From NCBI RefSeq assembly GCF_020809045.1, contig NZ_CP078079.1, positions 1,550,001 to 1,614,000 of the forward strand: a stretch of 64,000 nt of DNA, written 5' to 3'. Below the pieces are notes generated by a model that did not search any database, was not told the DNA's origin, and saw only the letters and a list, made by a program, of their open reading frames with translations. Below, piece by piece: positions 53,801 to 60,612 of this stretch; within the stretch, counting starts at the first letter, position 1; every line of letters starts with the position of its first letter. Source of the stretch: Pseudarthrobacter sp. L1SW (lineage in GTDB: Bacteria; Actinomycetota; Actinomycetes; Actinomycetales; Micrococcaceae). Made by a program: the position numbers and the translations under genes.

Positions 53801-54193
53801 CGGACTAACGTTCGAGTTGGGGACTCCATCCCCTTCGTCAACCACTGGCGTGATGCGGAGAACGCAGTCGCCGGCCTTTTCGGCGTGGCGTCCGATCAGC
53901 GTCAGCTCTACCGGAAAGCGCCGGGCTTCAGTTCCGGACGAGTCGCAGACATGGTCGACGAGAACGGTATTATGCGCGAGGTCAAGTCCGGATTCGTTCC
54001 CTTCCGCTCCAGGGTCCAACGGCAAATCGAGAAGGACGCCGCGATTCTTGCCGATACAAGCAGCGAGAATGCCGACGTCATGGGCGTAGTTTGGCACTTT
54101 GTGGGTGGCCGCACCGGTTCATTGGGGGCAGATCCACGCGTACTGGACTTGCTCGACGCGAAAGGTATCCCCTACATTGTCCATCTGCCATGA
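50834..54193 (+). CDS. Secreted VWA/calcium-repeat protein with C-terminal nuclease-like toxin domain
   Basis: The 1119-residue protein begins with a Sec signal peptide (KR pair, hydrophobic GIGFALILAAV, VHA cleavage site near residue 32). Residues 33-215 are helical and unassigned. Residues 220-360 hold thrombospondin type 3-like calcium repeats (DxDxDGxxD). Residues about 365-480 look like a beta-sandwich. Residues 503-675 are a von Willebrand A domain with a complete MIDAS: D516-S518-S520, T582, D612. Residues 683-812 hold a second calcium-repeat block. Residues 855-915 are a hydrophobic, pretoxin-like segment (FIPVVGWIVGAVLDL, then VVPYVGDTAN). Residues about 1030-1119 resemble polymorphic-toxin restriction-fold nucleases, with D1042, E1049 and K1051 fitting D-x(n)-E-x-K. 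The start is GTG 50834 with AAGGGG upstream, which puts the signal peptide at the N-terminus. I see no gene in the 286 bases after the tRNA terminator. The stop overlaps the next gene by four bases. Toxin activity is inferred. Confidence 0.78.
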   Translation: MKRSVLKSGGIGFALILAAVAQSLGPASPVHAANSVASEVAAVANAPFGVKSSGAKEALVAALRPHTSKPPGPDRLNAVAATVGGYVDGVRYREDFDGREAFRQDLQLVSHLDAAVGKETDTAARAIVSSALTDLLLAGRLTSETAVADARTALSSPISSDLGLTAADRTAAERELASAEKALEQARAALAGGLPVPAETHLGAAWRHGTNALAELGIIYDGDRDGDGIPDRAELTVGASPLSLDTDGDGLPDSFEFNAMAVLALNKADTDADGISDAEEDHDGDGLTAAGEQAAGTSAVDPDTDGDGITDGQEADHRTDPLLADTDGDTLRDGVELRAHTDPINPDSDGDGVRDADELLSVSVEGPERASAEVVGAGQSVLGARIATIPADDLRTRSAAKVGPAFEFEAPGEGMVQAHITLPYDPASLPSGEATARARVFWLDEAANAWVPVKTEQRVDAAAGTVTVTVDHFSTYAVFDIVNWGQTWEAKDNPCRARTDGGGDDVVFLDLALSIDSSGSMSWNDPEGLRRDAAKIFVDALLPEDRAAVVDFDSSARVLQSLTTNKDAVKGAIDRIDDFGGTNISAGVSTANSVLINNNDPDRGRVMILLTDGDGSWNPYYLQQAKQGYITIYTIGLGSAVNTGLLSTIASETGGQYYQVDSAEELPEAFRRISDDTGGDEGVTLDSDKDGLNDCVEIQGAYSPGTALRYTSDPFDPDTDMDGLLDGDEVRPLGAGFGIPAASDTFQVLSDPAKADTDGDGLTDPAELDEGTSVWRSDTDADGLGDSDELSWPADPLAGDTDGDGYGDGTEAAQAGAGFSPVVFDDPMSPDEWASEFAKGAALGDAGDGTTVPYLLGTITSSATSFIPVVGWIVGAVLDLRDLLANTVKGDWVAAGMSLAGVVPYVGDTANIIAKVTKFLGRNAHLLDDVVAAIARLEEFPASARAQIITGINSNWDALRKVSPGMSEESFLRLASSRHGADHIVNALNRTNVRVGDSIPFVNHWRDAENAVAGLFGVASDQRQLYRKAPGFSSGRVADMVDENGIMREVKSGFVPFRSRVQRQIEKDAAILADTSSENADVMGVVWHFVGGRTGSLGADPRVLDLLDAKGIPYIVHLP

Positions 54194-55026
54194 CTAACTA
54201 TCGCGAACTGACTAAACCCGAAGCCGCGGCCGCCCTCCAAGAGTTTCTTAAAGAGCGCGGTCCCGCACTGACGCTGCTTCGGGAGCGCTTGGTGGAAGAC
54301 GGGCAGGACCCCCAAGCACTTCTCGACGGAAGCCTTGAGAGCCTGGTGCCGCTGTGGCGTTGGTTGCTGTCCCGTCTGGCCAGGCGGGATGCCCCCGGCG
54401 CCACCGACCCCGCCTCCGTGCCGCCGGAGATGTGGCCATCGTGGGAACGCTTCACCACCGCGGAAGAGCGCACCCTTTCCTTGGAATCCCTGACTTTGTT
54501 GGACGGCCTTGTGTCCTACCTGGCGGAAGTCGTGCTCGGGCATGCTCCCAATGCACGGTGGGACGTTGCACGCGGTCCTCAAAAGCGCTACCACCTGAAC
54601 AACCATCCGGTCCTCGTCAGCGGCACGGGAGAGACCCATAACTTCCTGCCCGGGCTGCCGGTAGTGGACGCGCGCGCCTCTCTGAACCGGGTCCGGGAAT
54701 CGTCCGATGACAGGATCGAGGCGTACGCGCGGGCGCTAATCGGACAACTAAACCAAGAATCAGTGCTCACTGACGAAACCACGGAGCGTGAGCCCATTCT
54801 CGAGGTTGAGGACATCCGGGGCGAACCGGGCGGGTACGACTTCGAGATTGGTTTAAGCGATGAACTCTGTCATGAACGGTCGGCCGACGTGGAACGGCTG
54901 GTCCGCGAGTTATCTGGTGCTGAAGGCGTCAACCAGGTCCTCCATGAGGACCGGGATATGATCCTTGTCCGCGCACCATCATGGAACACTGAGATGCTTG
55001 AAGGCTGGTTCCTCCAGCGCCTCTAA
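54190..55026 (+). CDS. Putative immunity protein of the upstream toxin
   Basis: The 278-residue protein has no signal peptide, transmembrane helix or motif that I recognise. It is acidic, with a helical first half (PEAAAALQEFLKERGPALTL, later SLTLLDGLVSYLAEVVLG) and a mixed second half ending in a segment (IGLSDELCHERSADVERLVR, then VLVRAP-like DMILVRAPSW) that could be an alpha/beta fold. The start ATG 54190 overlaps the toxin gene stop by four bases (ATGA). Cytoplasmic location, tight coupling and position directly 3' of a toxin-like C-terminus are the usual marks of an immunity gene; this is inference from context. Alternatives are a chaperone or an unrelated hypothetical protein. Confidence 0.6.
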   Translation: MTNYRELTKPEAAAALQEFLKERGPALTLLRERLVEDGQDPQALLDGSLESLVPLWRWLLSRLARRDAPGATDPASVPPEMWPSWERFTTAEERTLSLESLTLLDGLVSYLAEVVLGHAPNARWDVARGPQKRYHLNNHPVLVSGTGETHNFLPGLPVVDARASLNRVRESSDDRIEAYARALIGQLNQESVLTDETTEREPILEVEDIRGEPGGYDFEIGLSDELCHERSADVERLVRELSGAEGVNQVLHEDRDMILVRAPSWNTEMLEGWFLQRL

Positions 55027-55058
55027 CAGCCGGTAAACGCACCGCTGCATTGCCTTTG

Positions 55059-55928
55059 CTACTTCAGGAACTTAGAGGTCCTGCGGTCTGCCAGGATCTT
55101 CCCCTTGGTCTGGCAGGTGGGGCAGTACTGCAGGGCGGTGTCCGCAAAGGAAACCTCGCGGACAGTATCCCCGCACACGGGGCAGGGCTGCCCGGTCCGG
55201 GCATGGACGCGCATATGGCTCCGTTTCACGTCCTTGAGATCCTTCGGCGGCTTGCCGCTGGCCTCCGCCAGTGCAGTGCCCAGGACGTCATGAATAGCGT
55301 CGTACAGGACCTGGACTGTGCCGCGGTCCAGGGACTTTGCCGTGGCGAAAGGCGAGATCCGCGCCGCATGCAGGATTTCGTCGCTGTAGGCGTTGCCGAT
55401 GCCGGCGATCACGCTCTGGCTGCGCAGGAGGCCCTTGATCTGCTGGGAACTGCCGGCAAGGATCTCAGCCAGCACGTCGGCGTCGAACCCGTCAGCGAAG
55501 GGGTCCGGCCCCAGGGTGGCGATGCCGGGCACGTCCTGCGGGTCCCGCACCACGTACACCGCAAGGCTTTTCTTGGTGCCGGCCTCGGTGAGGTCCAAAC
55601 CGCGGGGTCCGCCGGGGCCGGTGAAGGCAAGGCGGGCGGCGATGTGCCCCTTGCCCATTTTCAGCTGGGTATCGGTGGGGGAGTCCGTGAAGCGGACCCA
55701 GCCCGCCCTGGCCAGGTGAAAGACGAAAGAAATGCCGCCGGTGTCGATGCTGATGAACTTGCCGAAGCGCCGAACACCCGTGACGGTCCTGCCCTCGAGG
55801 GCGCTGAACGGGGGATCGGCCGTCTTGAGCACGGCGAAGGAGACGATCTGCACTTTTGAGACGGCGGCTCCTTGGAGGTGGTCAGCCAGGAACCCGGCAA
55901 GGCCGGCGACTTCGGGCAGCTCGGGCAT
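55059..55928 (-). CDS. Fpg/Nei-family DNA glycosylase
   Basis: The 289-residue protein has the N-terminal PELPEV motif, whose proline (after Met removal) and glutamate are catalytic, and the lysine region FGKFISI. It also has the helix-two-turn-helix SVIAGIGNAYSDEILHAARI and a C-terminal zinc finger with CPVC and CPTC pairs. It removes oxidised bases and cuts the abasic site. The sequence KSLDRGTVQVLYDAIHDVLG and overall length fit actinobacterial Fpg/Nei paralogues; which base is preferred cannot be told from sequence. It converges with the immunity gene with only 32 bases between and no hairpin there. Confidence 0.9.
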   Translation of the reverse strand: MPELPEVAGLAGFLADHLQGAAVSKVQIVSFAVLKTADPPFSALEGRTVTGVRRFGKFISIDTGGISFVFHLARAGWVRFTDSPTDTQLKMGKGHIAARLAFTGPGGPRGLDLTEAGTKKSLAVYVVRDPQDVPGIATLGPDPFADGFDADVLAEILAGSSQQIKGLLRSQSVIAGIGNAYSDEILHAARISPFATAKSLDRGTVQVLYDAIHDVLGTALAEASGKPPKDLKDVKRSHMRVHARTGQPCPVCGDTVREVSFADTALQYCPTCQTKGKILADRRTSKFLK

Positions 55929-56094
55929 CCGCTACCTGCCTTGCCCGCCGTGGAGGCCGGCTGTGCTTGCGCTCATGCGTCCCATCTTGTCAGAAACCCC
56001 GGCGAACGCCCGGGCAGTTGTGCCTATACTTTCAGCGGCGGCCCGTTTCCGGGGCCCCGTTGACATTGGTGTTCGACCCGATGAAAGGCCCCTG

Positions 56095-56481
56095 ATGAGC
56101 AACATTCCCGAAGATCTGTCCTACACTGCCGAACACGAGTGGGTCACCGCCCCCAATGCCGACGGCGTGGTCCGGGTAGGCATCACCGACTTTGCCCAGG
56201 ACGCACTCGGGGACGTTGTCTACGCCCAGATGCCGGAAGTCGGCACAAAGATTACGGCGAACGAAGTTGTGGGCGAGGTGGAGTCCACCAAGAGCGTCAG
56301 CGACATCTACGCACCTGTTTCCGGCGAAGTTGTTGCCCGCAACGAGTCACTGGACACCGATTCGGCGCTGATCAATACGGATCCCTACGGCGACGGCTGG
56401 CTGATTGAGGTCAAGCTGGCCGAAGCGGACGCTGTTGAGTCTTTGCTCAGTGCATCGGAGTACGAACAGCAGGTAGGCTAA
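56095..56481 (+). CDS. gcvH: Glycine cleavage system H protein
   Basis: GcvH is the lipoyl-carrying shuttle of the glycine cleavage system. The 128-residue product has the lipoylation motif VGEVESTKSVSDIYAPVSGE with the acceptor lysine in STKS, and starts with the typical YTAEHEWV segment. ATG 56095 follows GAAAGG at eight bases. gcvP and gcvT are not in the window. The order gcvH, garA, ftsR, bifunctional nuclease, MerR matches Rv1826-Rv1830. No glycine riboswitch was seen upstream. Confidence 0.95.
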   Translation: MSNIPEDLSYTAEHEWVTAPNADGVVRVGITDFAQDALGDVVYAQMPEVGTKITANEVVGEVESTKSVSDIYAPVSGEVVARNESLDTDSALINTDPYGDGWLIEVKLAEADAVESLLSASEYEQQVG

Positions 56482-56598
56482 AGCTACCGGTAATTCCGGT
56501 CCGGCCGCACCGCGAAGGCAGAACGTCTTCGCACGTCAGCCGCCGGATCGGCGGGCCGGGACCGGGCCTGCGTCGCAGGTCCGGAGGGCAGATGTTGG

Positions 56599-56619
56599 TT
56601 GCAGTCCCAAGGACTGCAA
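56599..56619 (+). promoter_or_regulatory. Hairpin in the garA leader
   Basis: A perfect 9-base-pair stem, TTGCAGTCC with GGACTGCAA around a CAA loop, ends 18 bases before the garA ATG and just upstream of its AGGAGGAG ribosome-binding site. It is followed by GGAAAG, not a T-tract, so it looks more like a translational or stability element than a terminator. Confidence 0.5.
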
Positions 56620-56637
56620 CGGAAAGAGGAGGAGTCC

Positions 56638-57114
56638 ATGGCTGGCCACACACAGAACCCTGCCGACGGGGAATACGGCTCGGGTGCGGCCAGGGCGTCG
56701 GAGACCACTTCAATCCACCTCACCCCGGTGAGGGATGAGCCTACGATTGCCCCCAAGCTCTCGTCCGAAGAGCGCAACTCGGTTGAGGCGCTGCCGGCGG
56801 GGTCAGCCCTGCTGGTCGCGCACAGCGGTCCCAACGCCGGCGCCCGCTTCCTGCTCGATTCCGACGTCACCACGGCGGGACGGCACCCGGATGCGGACAT
56901 CTTCCTGGATGACGTCACCGTCTCCCGCCGCCACGTCGAGTTCCGGCGCACCGCACGGAGCTTCGAAGTGGTGGACAAAAACAGCCTGAACGGCACCTAC
57001 GTCAACCACGACCGCGTGGACAGTGTTGAGCTCAAGAACGGCAGCGAAGTCCAGATCGGCAAGTTCCGCCTCACCTTCTACCTGAGCCCTGCCAGCGCTG
57101 CAGGCCGCGGCTGA
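56638..57114 (+). CDS. garA: FHA-domain metabolic regulator GarA/OdhI
   Basis: GarA (OdhI in corynebacteria) inhibits the 2-oxoglutarate dehydrogenase complex and adjusts glutamate metabolism; phosphorylation by Ser/Thr kinases on an N-terminal ETT motif relieves inhibition. The 158-residue product keeps that motif as SETTS (T23 and T24) and the FHA core AGRHPDADIFLDDVTVSRRH, SLNGTYVN and VQIGKFRLTF. The start ATG 56638 has AGGAGGAG directly upstream. Conservation is strong enough to name the gene, and position after gcvH matches Rv1827. Confidence 0.94.
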   Translation: MAGHTQNPADGEYGSGAARASETTSIHLTPVRDEPTIAPKLSSEERNSVEALPAGSALLVAHSGPNAGARFLLDSDVTTAGRHPDADIFLDDVTVSRRHVEFRRTARSFEVVDKNSLNGTYVNHDRVDSVELKNGSEVQIGKFRLTFYLSPASAAGRG

Positions 57115-57131
57115 CCCGGGGACCACTGCCT

Positions 57132-57854
57132 GTGGCAATGGCACAACCGGAACGCCGGGGACCCCAGGTCCTCAACATTGGGGAAGTCCTCGCACAGCTC
57201 AGCGGGGACTTTCCCGGCATGACTGCGTCCAAGATCAGGTTCCTTGAGGAAAAAGGGCTGATCAACCCGCGCCGGACGCCCGCAGGGTACCGCCAGTACT
57301 CCGACGGCGACGTGGAACGGCTGCGCTTCGTCCTGGCCCTGCAGCGGGACCAGTACCTTCCCCTGAAGGTCATCAAGGACTACCTCGACGCCATCGACAG
57401 GGGAGAACGCCCCGAGAACCTCCCGCCCGGCGTCGTGGTGTCCCCGCGCATCGTCTCGGACGAACTGGCGGCGGAATTGCAGAACCGCGGGCGCAAGCTG
57501 ACGGAAGAGCAGCTCCGCGCGGAATCCGGTGCCAGCGTGCCGCTGCTGCAGTCCCTCCTGAGTTTCGGCCTGATCAGCCACAGCAATGGCCGGTTCGATG
57601 AGCACGCCCTCCAGGTTGCGCGGGCATGCGTCCAGCTGGAAAGCCACGGGCTTGAACCCCGCCACCTCCGCCCCTTCCAAGCGGCTGCGGAACGGGAGTT
57701 TGGCCTGGTGGAGCGCGTCGTGGCGCCCTTGGCGTCCCGCAAGGACTCCGCGTCCCAGGCGCGGGCAGCTGAGGCCGCCCGTGAGATCAGCGACCTCTGC
57801 CTCACCCTGCACCGGGCCTTGGTGCAGGACCATATCTCACGCATGGACATCTGA
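57132..57854 (+). CDS. ftsR: MerR-family regulator FtsR-like
   Basis: The 240-residue product has a MerR winged helix near the N-terminus (IRFLEEKGLINPRRTPAGYR) and a longer helical C-terminal part. It is the homologue of Rv1828 and of corynebacterial FtsR, reported as an activator of the division gene ftsZ. The start is GTG 57132 or ATG 57138, two codons later. It lies 17 bases after garA, and its stop overlaps the next start by one base. Control of ftsZ in this organism is inferred. Confidence 0.88.
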   Translation: MAMAQPERRGPQVLNIGEVLAQLSGDFPGMTASKIRFLEEKGLINPRRTPAGYRQYSDGDVERLRFVLALQRDQYLPLKVIKDYLDAIDRGERPENLPPGVVVSPRIVSDELAAELQNRGRKLTEEQLRAESGASVPLLQSLLSFGLISHSNGRFDEHALQVARACVQLESHGLEPRHLRPFQAAAEREFGLVERVVAPLASRKDSASQARAAEAAREISDLCLTLHRALVQDHISRMDI

Positions 57855-58357
57855 TGATTGAAGTCGAGATTGTGGGCGTTCGCATCGAACTGCCTTCCAA
57901 CCAGCCCCTGGTCCTGCTTCGGGAAATGCACGGGGAGCGCCATGTCCCCATCTGGATCGGGACGCCCGAAGCCAGCGCCATCGCCCTCGCCCAGCAGGGT
58001 GTGGTCCCGCCCCGCCCCATGACCCATGACCTCCTGGTGGACGTCGTGGAGTCGCTGGGGCACTCGGTGGTCAGCGTGAACATCGTGGCGGTGGAGGACA
58101 ACATCTTCTACGGCCAGCTGCAGTTCGAGAACGGGACGACAGTGAGCTCGCGGGCTTCGGACGCGCTGGCTGTGGCGCTGCGCGCAAAGTGCCGGATCTG
58201 GTGCGCGGACTCGGTCATGGACGAGGCCGGGGTCCGCATCACCGAGCATGACGAGGGCGAGGACACGGAGCCCGGTCCCACCGTTGATGAGGAGCGCGAG
58301 CTGCGCCGGTTCCGGGAGTTCCTGGACGATGTTGAGCCTGAGGATTTCGACGGCTAA
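57854..58357 (+). CDS. Bifunctional nuclease family protein (DUF151)
   Basis: The 167-residue product has the DUF151 core: VGVRIELPSNQPLVLLREMH, VPIWIGTPEASAIALAQQGV, then RPMTHDLLVDVVESLGHSV and SSRASDALAVALR. The name comes from a plant member reported to cut DNA and RNA; activity of bacterial members is little studied. The acidic C-terminal tail (EDTEPGPTVDEERELRRF) is usual in actinobacteria. Start overlaps the ftsR stop by one base (TGATG), indicating coupling. Confidence 0.88.
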   Translation: MIEVEIVGVRIELPSNQPLVLLREMHGERHVPIWIGTPEASAIALAQQGVVPPRPMTHDLLVDVVESLGHSVVSVNIVAVEDNIFYGQLQFENGTTVSSRASDALAVALRAKCRIWCADSVMDEAGVRITEHDEGEDTEPGPTVDEERELRRFREFLDDVEPEDFDG

Positions 58358-58422
58358 GGTCACGTTAAGGTTAAAGTTGAGGGTGAAACTTTCGACACGC
58401 CTCGTTTAACCCTGCAGGGTCT

Positions 58423-58451
58423 TTGACCTTGCGACCCGCCGGGCCTAACGT
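58423..58451 (+). promoter_or_regulatory. Predicted sigma-70-type promoter for the second MerR gene
   Basis: TTGACC (58423-58428) and TAACGT (58446-58451) are separated by exactly 17 bases. Upstream, GGTTAAA (58369-58375) and TTTAACC (58405-58411) form an inverted repeat that could bind a regulator, possibly one of the two MerR proteins. The start codon is about 140 bases downstream, so the leader would be long. Confidence 0.5.
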
Positions 58452-58589
58452 CGAAGTATCGAGTTCCCATTGCTTACGGCAGCCGCGCAAGTCACACTGG
58501 AAAGTGCGCCCCGCGAAAATTACATGCATGGTCTTCATGCACTGCTGCTGCAGCAGTTTCCCCGGGAGCGTATGACAAGGAGGATCCAG

Positions 58590-59183
58590 GTGAGTCCCAA
58601 AGGTGAAGCAGGCGGGCTGAAGCAGCCCACGGCTGGTGTTGCTGTGCCGGCGAGCGGTGCCCAGGGCCTCCTGTTTACCGAAGACCTTCCTGTGCTGGAT
58701 GAGGACGCGGGCTACCGCGGGCCCACCGCATGCAAGGCGGCCGGCATCACGTACCGCCAGCTGGATTACTGGGCACGCACCGGCCTGGTGGAGCCCGCAG
58801 TCCGCGGCGCGGCCGGTTCCGGCTCCCAGCGGCTCTACGGCTTCCGCGACATCCTGGTCCTCAAAGTCGTCAAGCGGCTCCTGGACACCGGGGTATCACT
58901 GCAGCAAATCCGCACCGCGGTGGAGCACCTGCGGGAACGCGGCGTCGAGGACCTTGCCCAGATTACGCTGATGAGCGACGGCGCGAGCGTCTATGAGTGC
59001 ACCTCCGCGGACGAGGTCATCGACCTTGTCCAGGGCGGGCAGGGTGTGTTCGGCATCGCCGTCGGACGGGTCTGGCGTGAGGTGGAAGGCAGCCTGGCCT
59101 CGCTTCCCAGCGAACATGCGGCCGAGCAGTCCTTTCCGGACGACGAACTGAGCAAGCGCAGGGCAGCGCGCAAGATCAGCTGA
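58590..59183 (+). CDS. MerR-family regulator (Rv1830-like)
   Basis: The 197-residue product has a MerR helix-turn-helix with the atypical segment KAAGITYRQLDYWARTGLVE and RGAAGSGSQRLYGFRDILVL, as in Rv1830, followed by a dimerisation helix (VEHLRERGVEDLA) and a C-terminal domain with SDGASVYECTSADEVIDL. I place the start at GTG 58590 because AAGGAGG lies about nine bases upstream; earlier in-frame starts lack such a site. Rv1830-type regulators have been linked to growth and antibiotic response in mycobacteria, which is not shown here. Its terminator is interrupted by an insertion sequence. Confidence 0.85.
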   Translation: MSPKGEAGGLKQPTAGVAVPASGAQGLLFTEDLPVLDEDAGYRGPTACKAAGITYRQLDYWARTGLVEPAVRGAAGSGSQRLYGFRDILVLKVVKRLLDTGVSLQQIRTAVEHLRERGVEDLAQITLMSDGASVYECTSADEVIDLVQGGQGVFGIAVGRVWREVEGSLASLPSEHAAEQSFPDDELSKRRAARKIS

Positions 59184-59214
59184 GACTTTGAACAAGGGGC
59201 CGCTCTCCATCCTG

Positions 59215-59270
59215 AACTGCTCCCCGGAAGTTGGACTGAGAAATTCAGTTCCGACTCCCGGGGAGCAGTT
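59215..59270 (+). promoter_or_regulatory. Fold-back hairpin covering the transposase ribosome-binding site
   Basis: AACTGCTCCCCGG (59215-59227) is perfectly complementary to CCGGGGAGCAGTT (59258-59270), with further inner pairing between GGACTGA and TCAGTTCC. The GGGGAG ribosome-binding site of orfA lies in the right arm. A transcript entering from outside would fold and hide this site, while one started inside the element would not. Confidence 0.65.
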
Positions 59271-59272
59271 TT

Positions 59273-59761
59273 ATGCGTGCGTCTAGTTCGCTATCGGAGG
59301 ATCAGCGCGAGGTCGCTGTAACGTGGTTTGAGAAGGGCGTTGCCGATACGGCGACGGCCAACTTGCTGGGCGTCGCCCGCTCGCCGGTCCGTCGTCTTTA
59401 TCTGCGGTGGAAGATCCATGGCCGGGGAGCGTTGATGACTAAGCCGACAAAACGCGCATACTCGTTTGAATTCAAGCTCGGTCTGGTCAAACGCTTCGCT
59501 GCAGGCGAGACTGCGCAAGATCTCGCTTCAGAAGCTGGCCTGTCATCACCCAAACTTCTGGAAACGTGGGCTCGCGCATATCGCCGGGAGGGGGCGGACG
59601 CCCTGCGCCCGAAAGCAAAAGGCCGACCCAGTAAGACCGGCGGCCCGCCACCAGTGGAGCTATCGGAACTGGAACGACTCCGGCGGGAAAACGAGCGTTT
59701 GCGGGCCGAGGTGGCTTACCTGGGAAAATTGCGGGCCTTGAGGGCGCAGGAACGACGGTGA
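59273..59761 (+). CDS. IS3-family transposase OrfA
   Basis: The 162-residue product has two helix-turn-helix regions (VTWFEKGVADTATANLLGVA and FKLGLVKRFAAGETAQDLAS) that would recognise the element ends, and a C-terminal leucine-zipper-like helix (ELERLRRENERLRAEVAYLG, then KLRAL) typical of the IS150 group. ATG 59273 has GGGGAG upstream, within the fold-back hairpin. Near the end, GGGAAAATT (59722-59730) is a possible -1 frameshift site leading into the orfB frame, which stays open through this region. Confidence 0.92.
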   Translation: MRASSSLSEDQREVAVTWFEKGVADTATANLLGVARSPVRRLYLRWKIHGRGALMTKPTKRAYSFEFKLGLVKRFAAGETAQDLASEAGLSSPKLLETWARAYRREGADALRPKAKGRPSKTGGPPPVELSELERLRRENERLRAEVAYLGKLRALRAQERR

Positions 59762-60612
59762 AGGTTCAAGCCCTCATCGCTCTCAAGGCTGACTTTTCCC
59801 TCTCGGCACTGCTTCAGGTCACAGGTCTTGCCAGGTCCACATTCTTCTACCATCAGGCCCGTCTCCAAGCTCCCGACCCCCTGGAGGCGATTAAGGTCAA
59901 GGTCATCGACATTTTCGAGAAGAACCATGGCCGGTACGGGCACAGGCGGATCCATGCAGAGCTGGTCAAGCGAGGATGGACGATCGCCAAGAAGACCGTG
60001 CTGAAACTCATGCATGCGATGCGTCTCGTCTGCAAAGTCCGGCGAAAGAAGCGTTACAGCTCCTACAAGGGTGACCAAGGGAAGGTTGCCCCGAACATAC
60101 TCAATCGGAAGTTTGAGGCCGATGGCCCCAACAGGAAATGGGTGACAGATGTAACCGAGTTTCGGGTCGGGGACCGGAAACTCTACCTCTCACCGGTCAT
60201 GGACCTTTTCGACCGACAAATCATTTCCCACACCATCAGCTCGTCCCCGAACCTGGAGCTCACCAACACTTCGCTGCGCGAGGCCCTCAGCAGACTCGAT
60301 CATGGCCAGCAGCCGCTGGTGCATTCGGACCAAGGCTTTCAGTACCAGCACGCTTCCTGGCGAACTCTCCTGAAGAGCGCCGGCGCCATCCAATCGATGT
60401 CCCGCAAAGCCAACTGCTACGACAACGCCGTAATGGAGAACTTCTTCGGACACCTCAAAGAAGAGCTATTCCACCGTGTCCGGTTCCTCAACACCGACGC
60501 ACTCACCACGGCACTGCACGAGTACATCCGCTGGTACAACAACGACCGGATCTCAACAAAGCTCAAGGGCCTGAGCCCGGTGCAATACCGTGCTCAGGCC
60601 CTTGCGGCTTAG
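59758..60612 (+). CDS. IS3-family transposase OrfB (DDE integrase)
   Basis: The 284-residue product has the HTH_21 segment (LEAIKVKVIDIFEKNHGRYG, then HRRIHAEL) and an intact rve core. The catalytic triad is the aspartate in WVTDVTEF, the aspartate in VHSDQGFQYQ and the glutamate in AVMENFFGHLKEEL. It starts at GTG 59758, overlapping the orfA stop by four bases, and lies in the -1 frame relative to orfA. It can therefore be made alone or, by frameshifting, as an OrfAB fusion transposase. No inactivating change was seen. Confidence 0.94.
   Translation: MKVQALIALKADFSLSALLQVTGLARSTFFYHQARLQAPDPLEAIKVKVIDIFEKNHGRYGHRRIHAELVKRGWTIAKKTVLKLMHAMRLVCKVRRKKRYSSYKGDQGKVAPNILNRKFEADGPNRKWVTDVTEFRVGDRKLYLSPVMDLFDRQIISHTISSSPNLELTNTSLREALSRLDHGQQPLVHSDQGFQYQHASWRTLLKSAGAIQSMSRKANCYDNAVMENFFGHLKEELFHRVRFLNTDALTTALHEYIRWYNNDRISTKLKGLSPVQYRAQALAA

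Noticed and set aside
51944..54097. Minus-strand open frame of 717 codons inside the toxin gene
   Set aside because: It arises from the repeated Asp/Gly codons of the calcium repeats; no domains or start signals.
55027..55058. Search for a duplicated tRNA-Pro 3' end marking an island border
   Set aside because: No match to the tRNA 3' segment was seen between the immunity gene and the Fpg gene, and no integrase is present.
55929..56094. Glycine riboswitch before gcvH
   Set aside because: No recognisable tandem aptamer structure, and the stretch is only about 165 bases with no clear conserved core.
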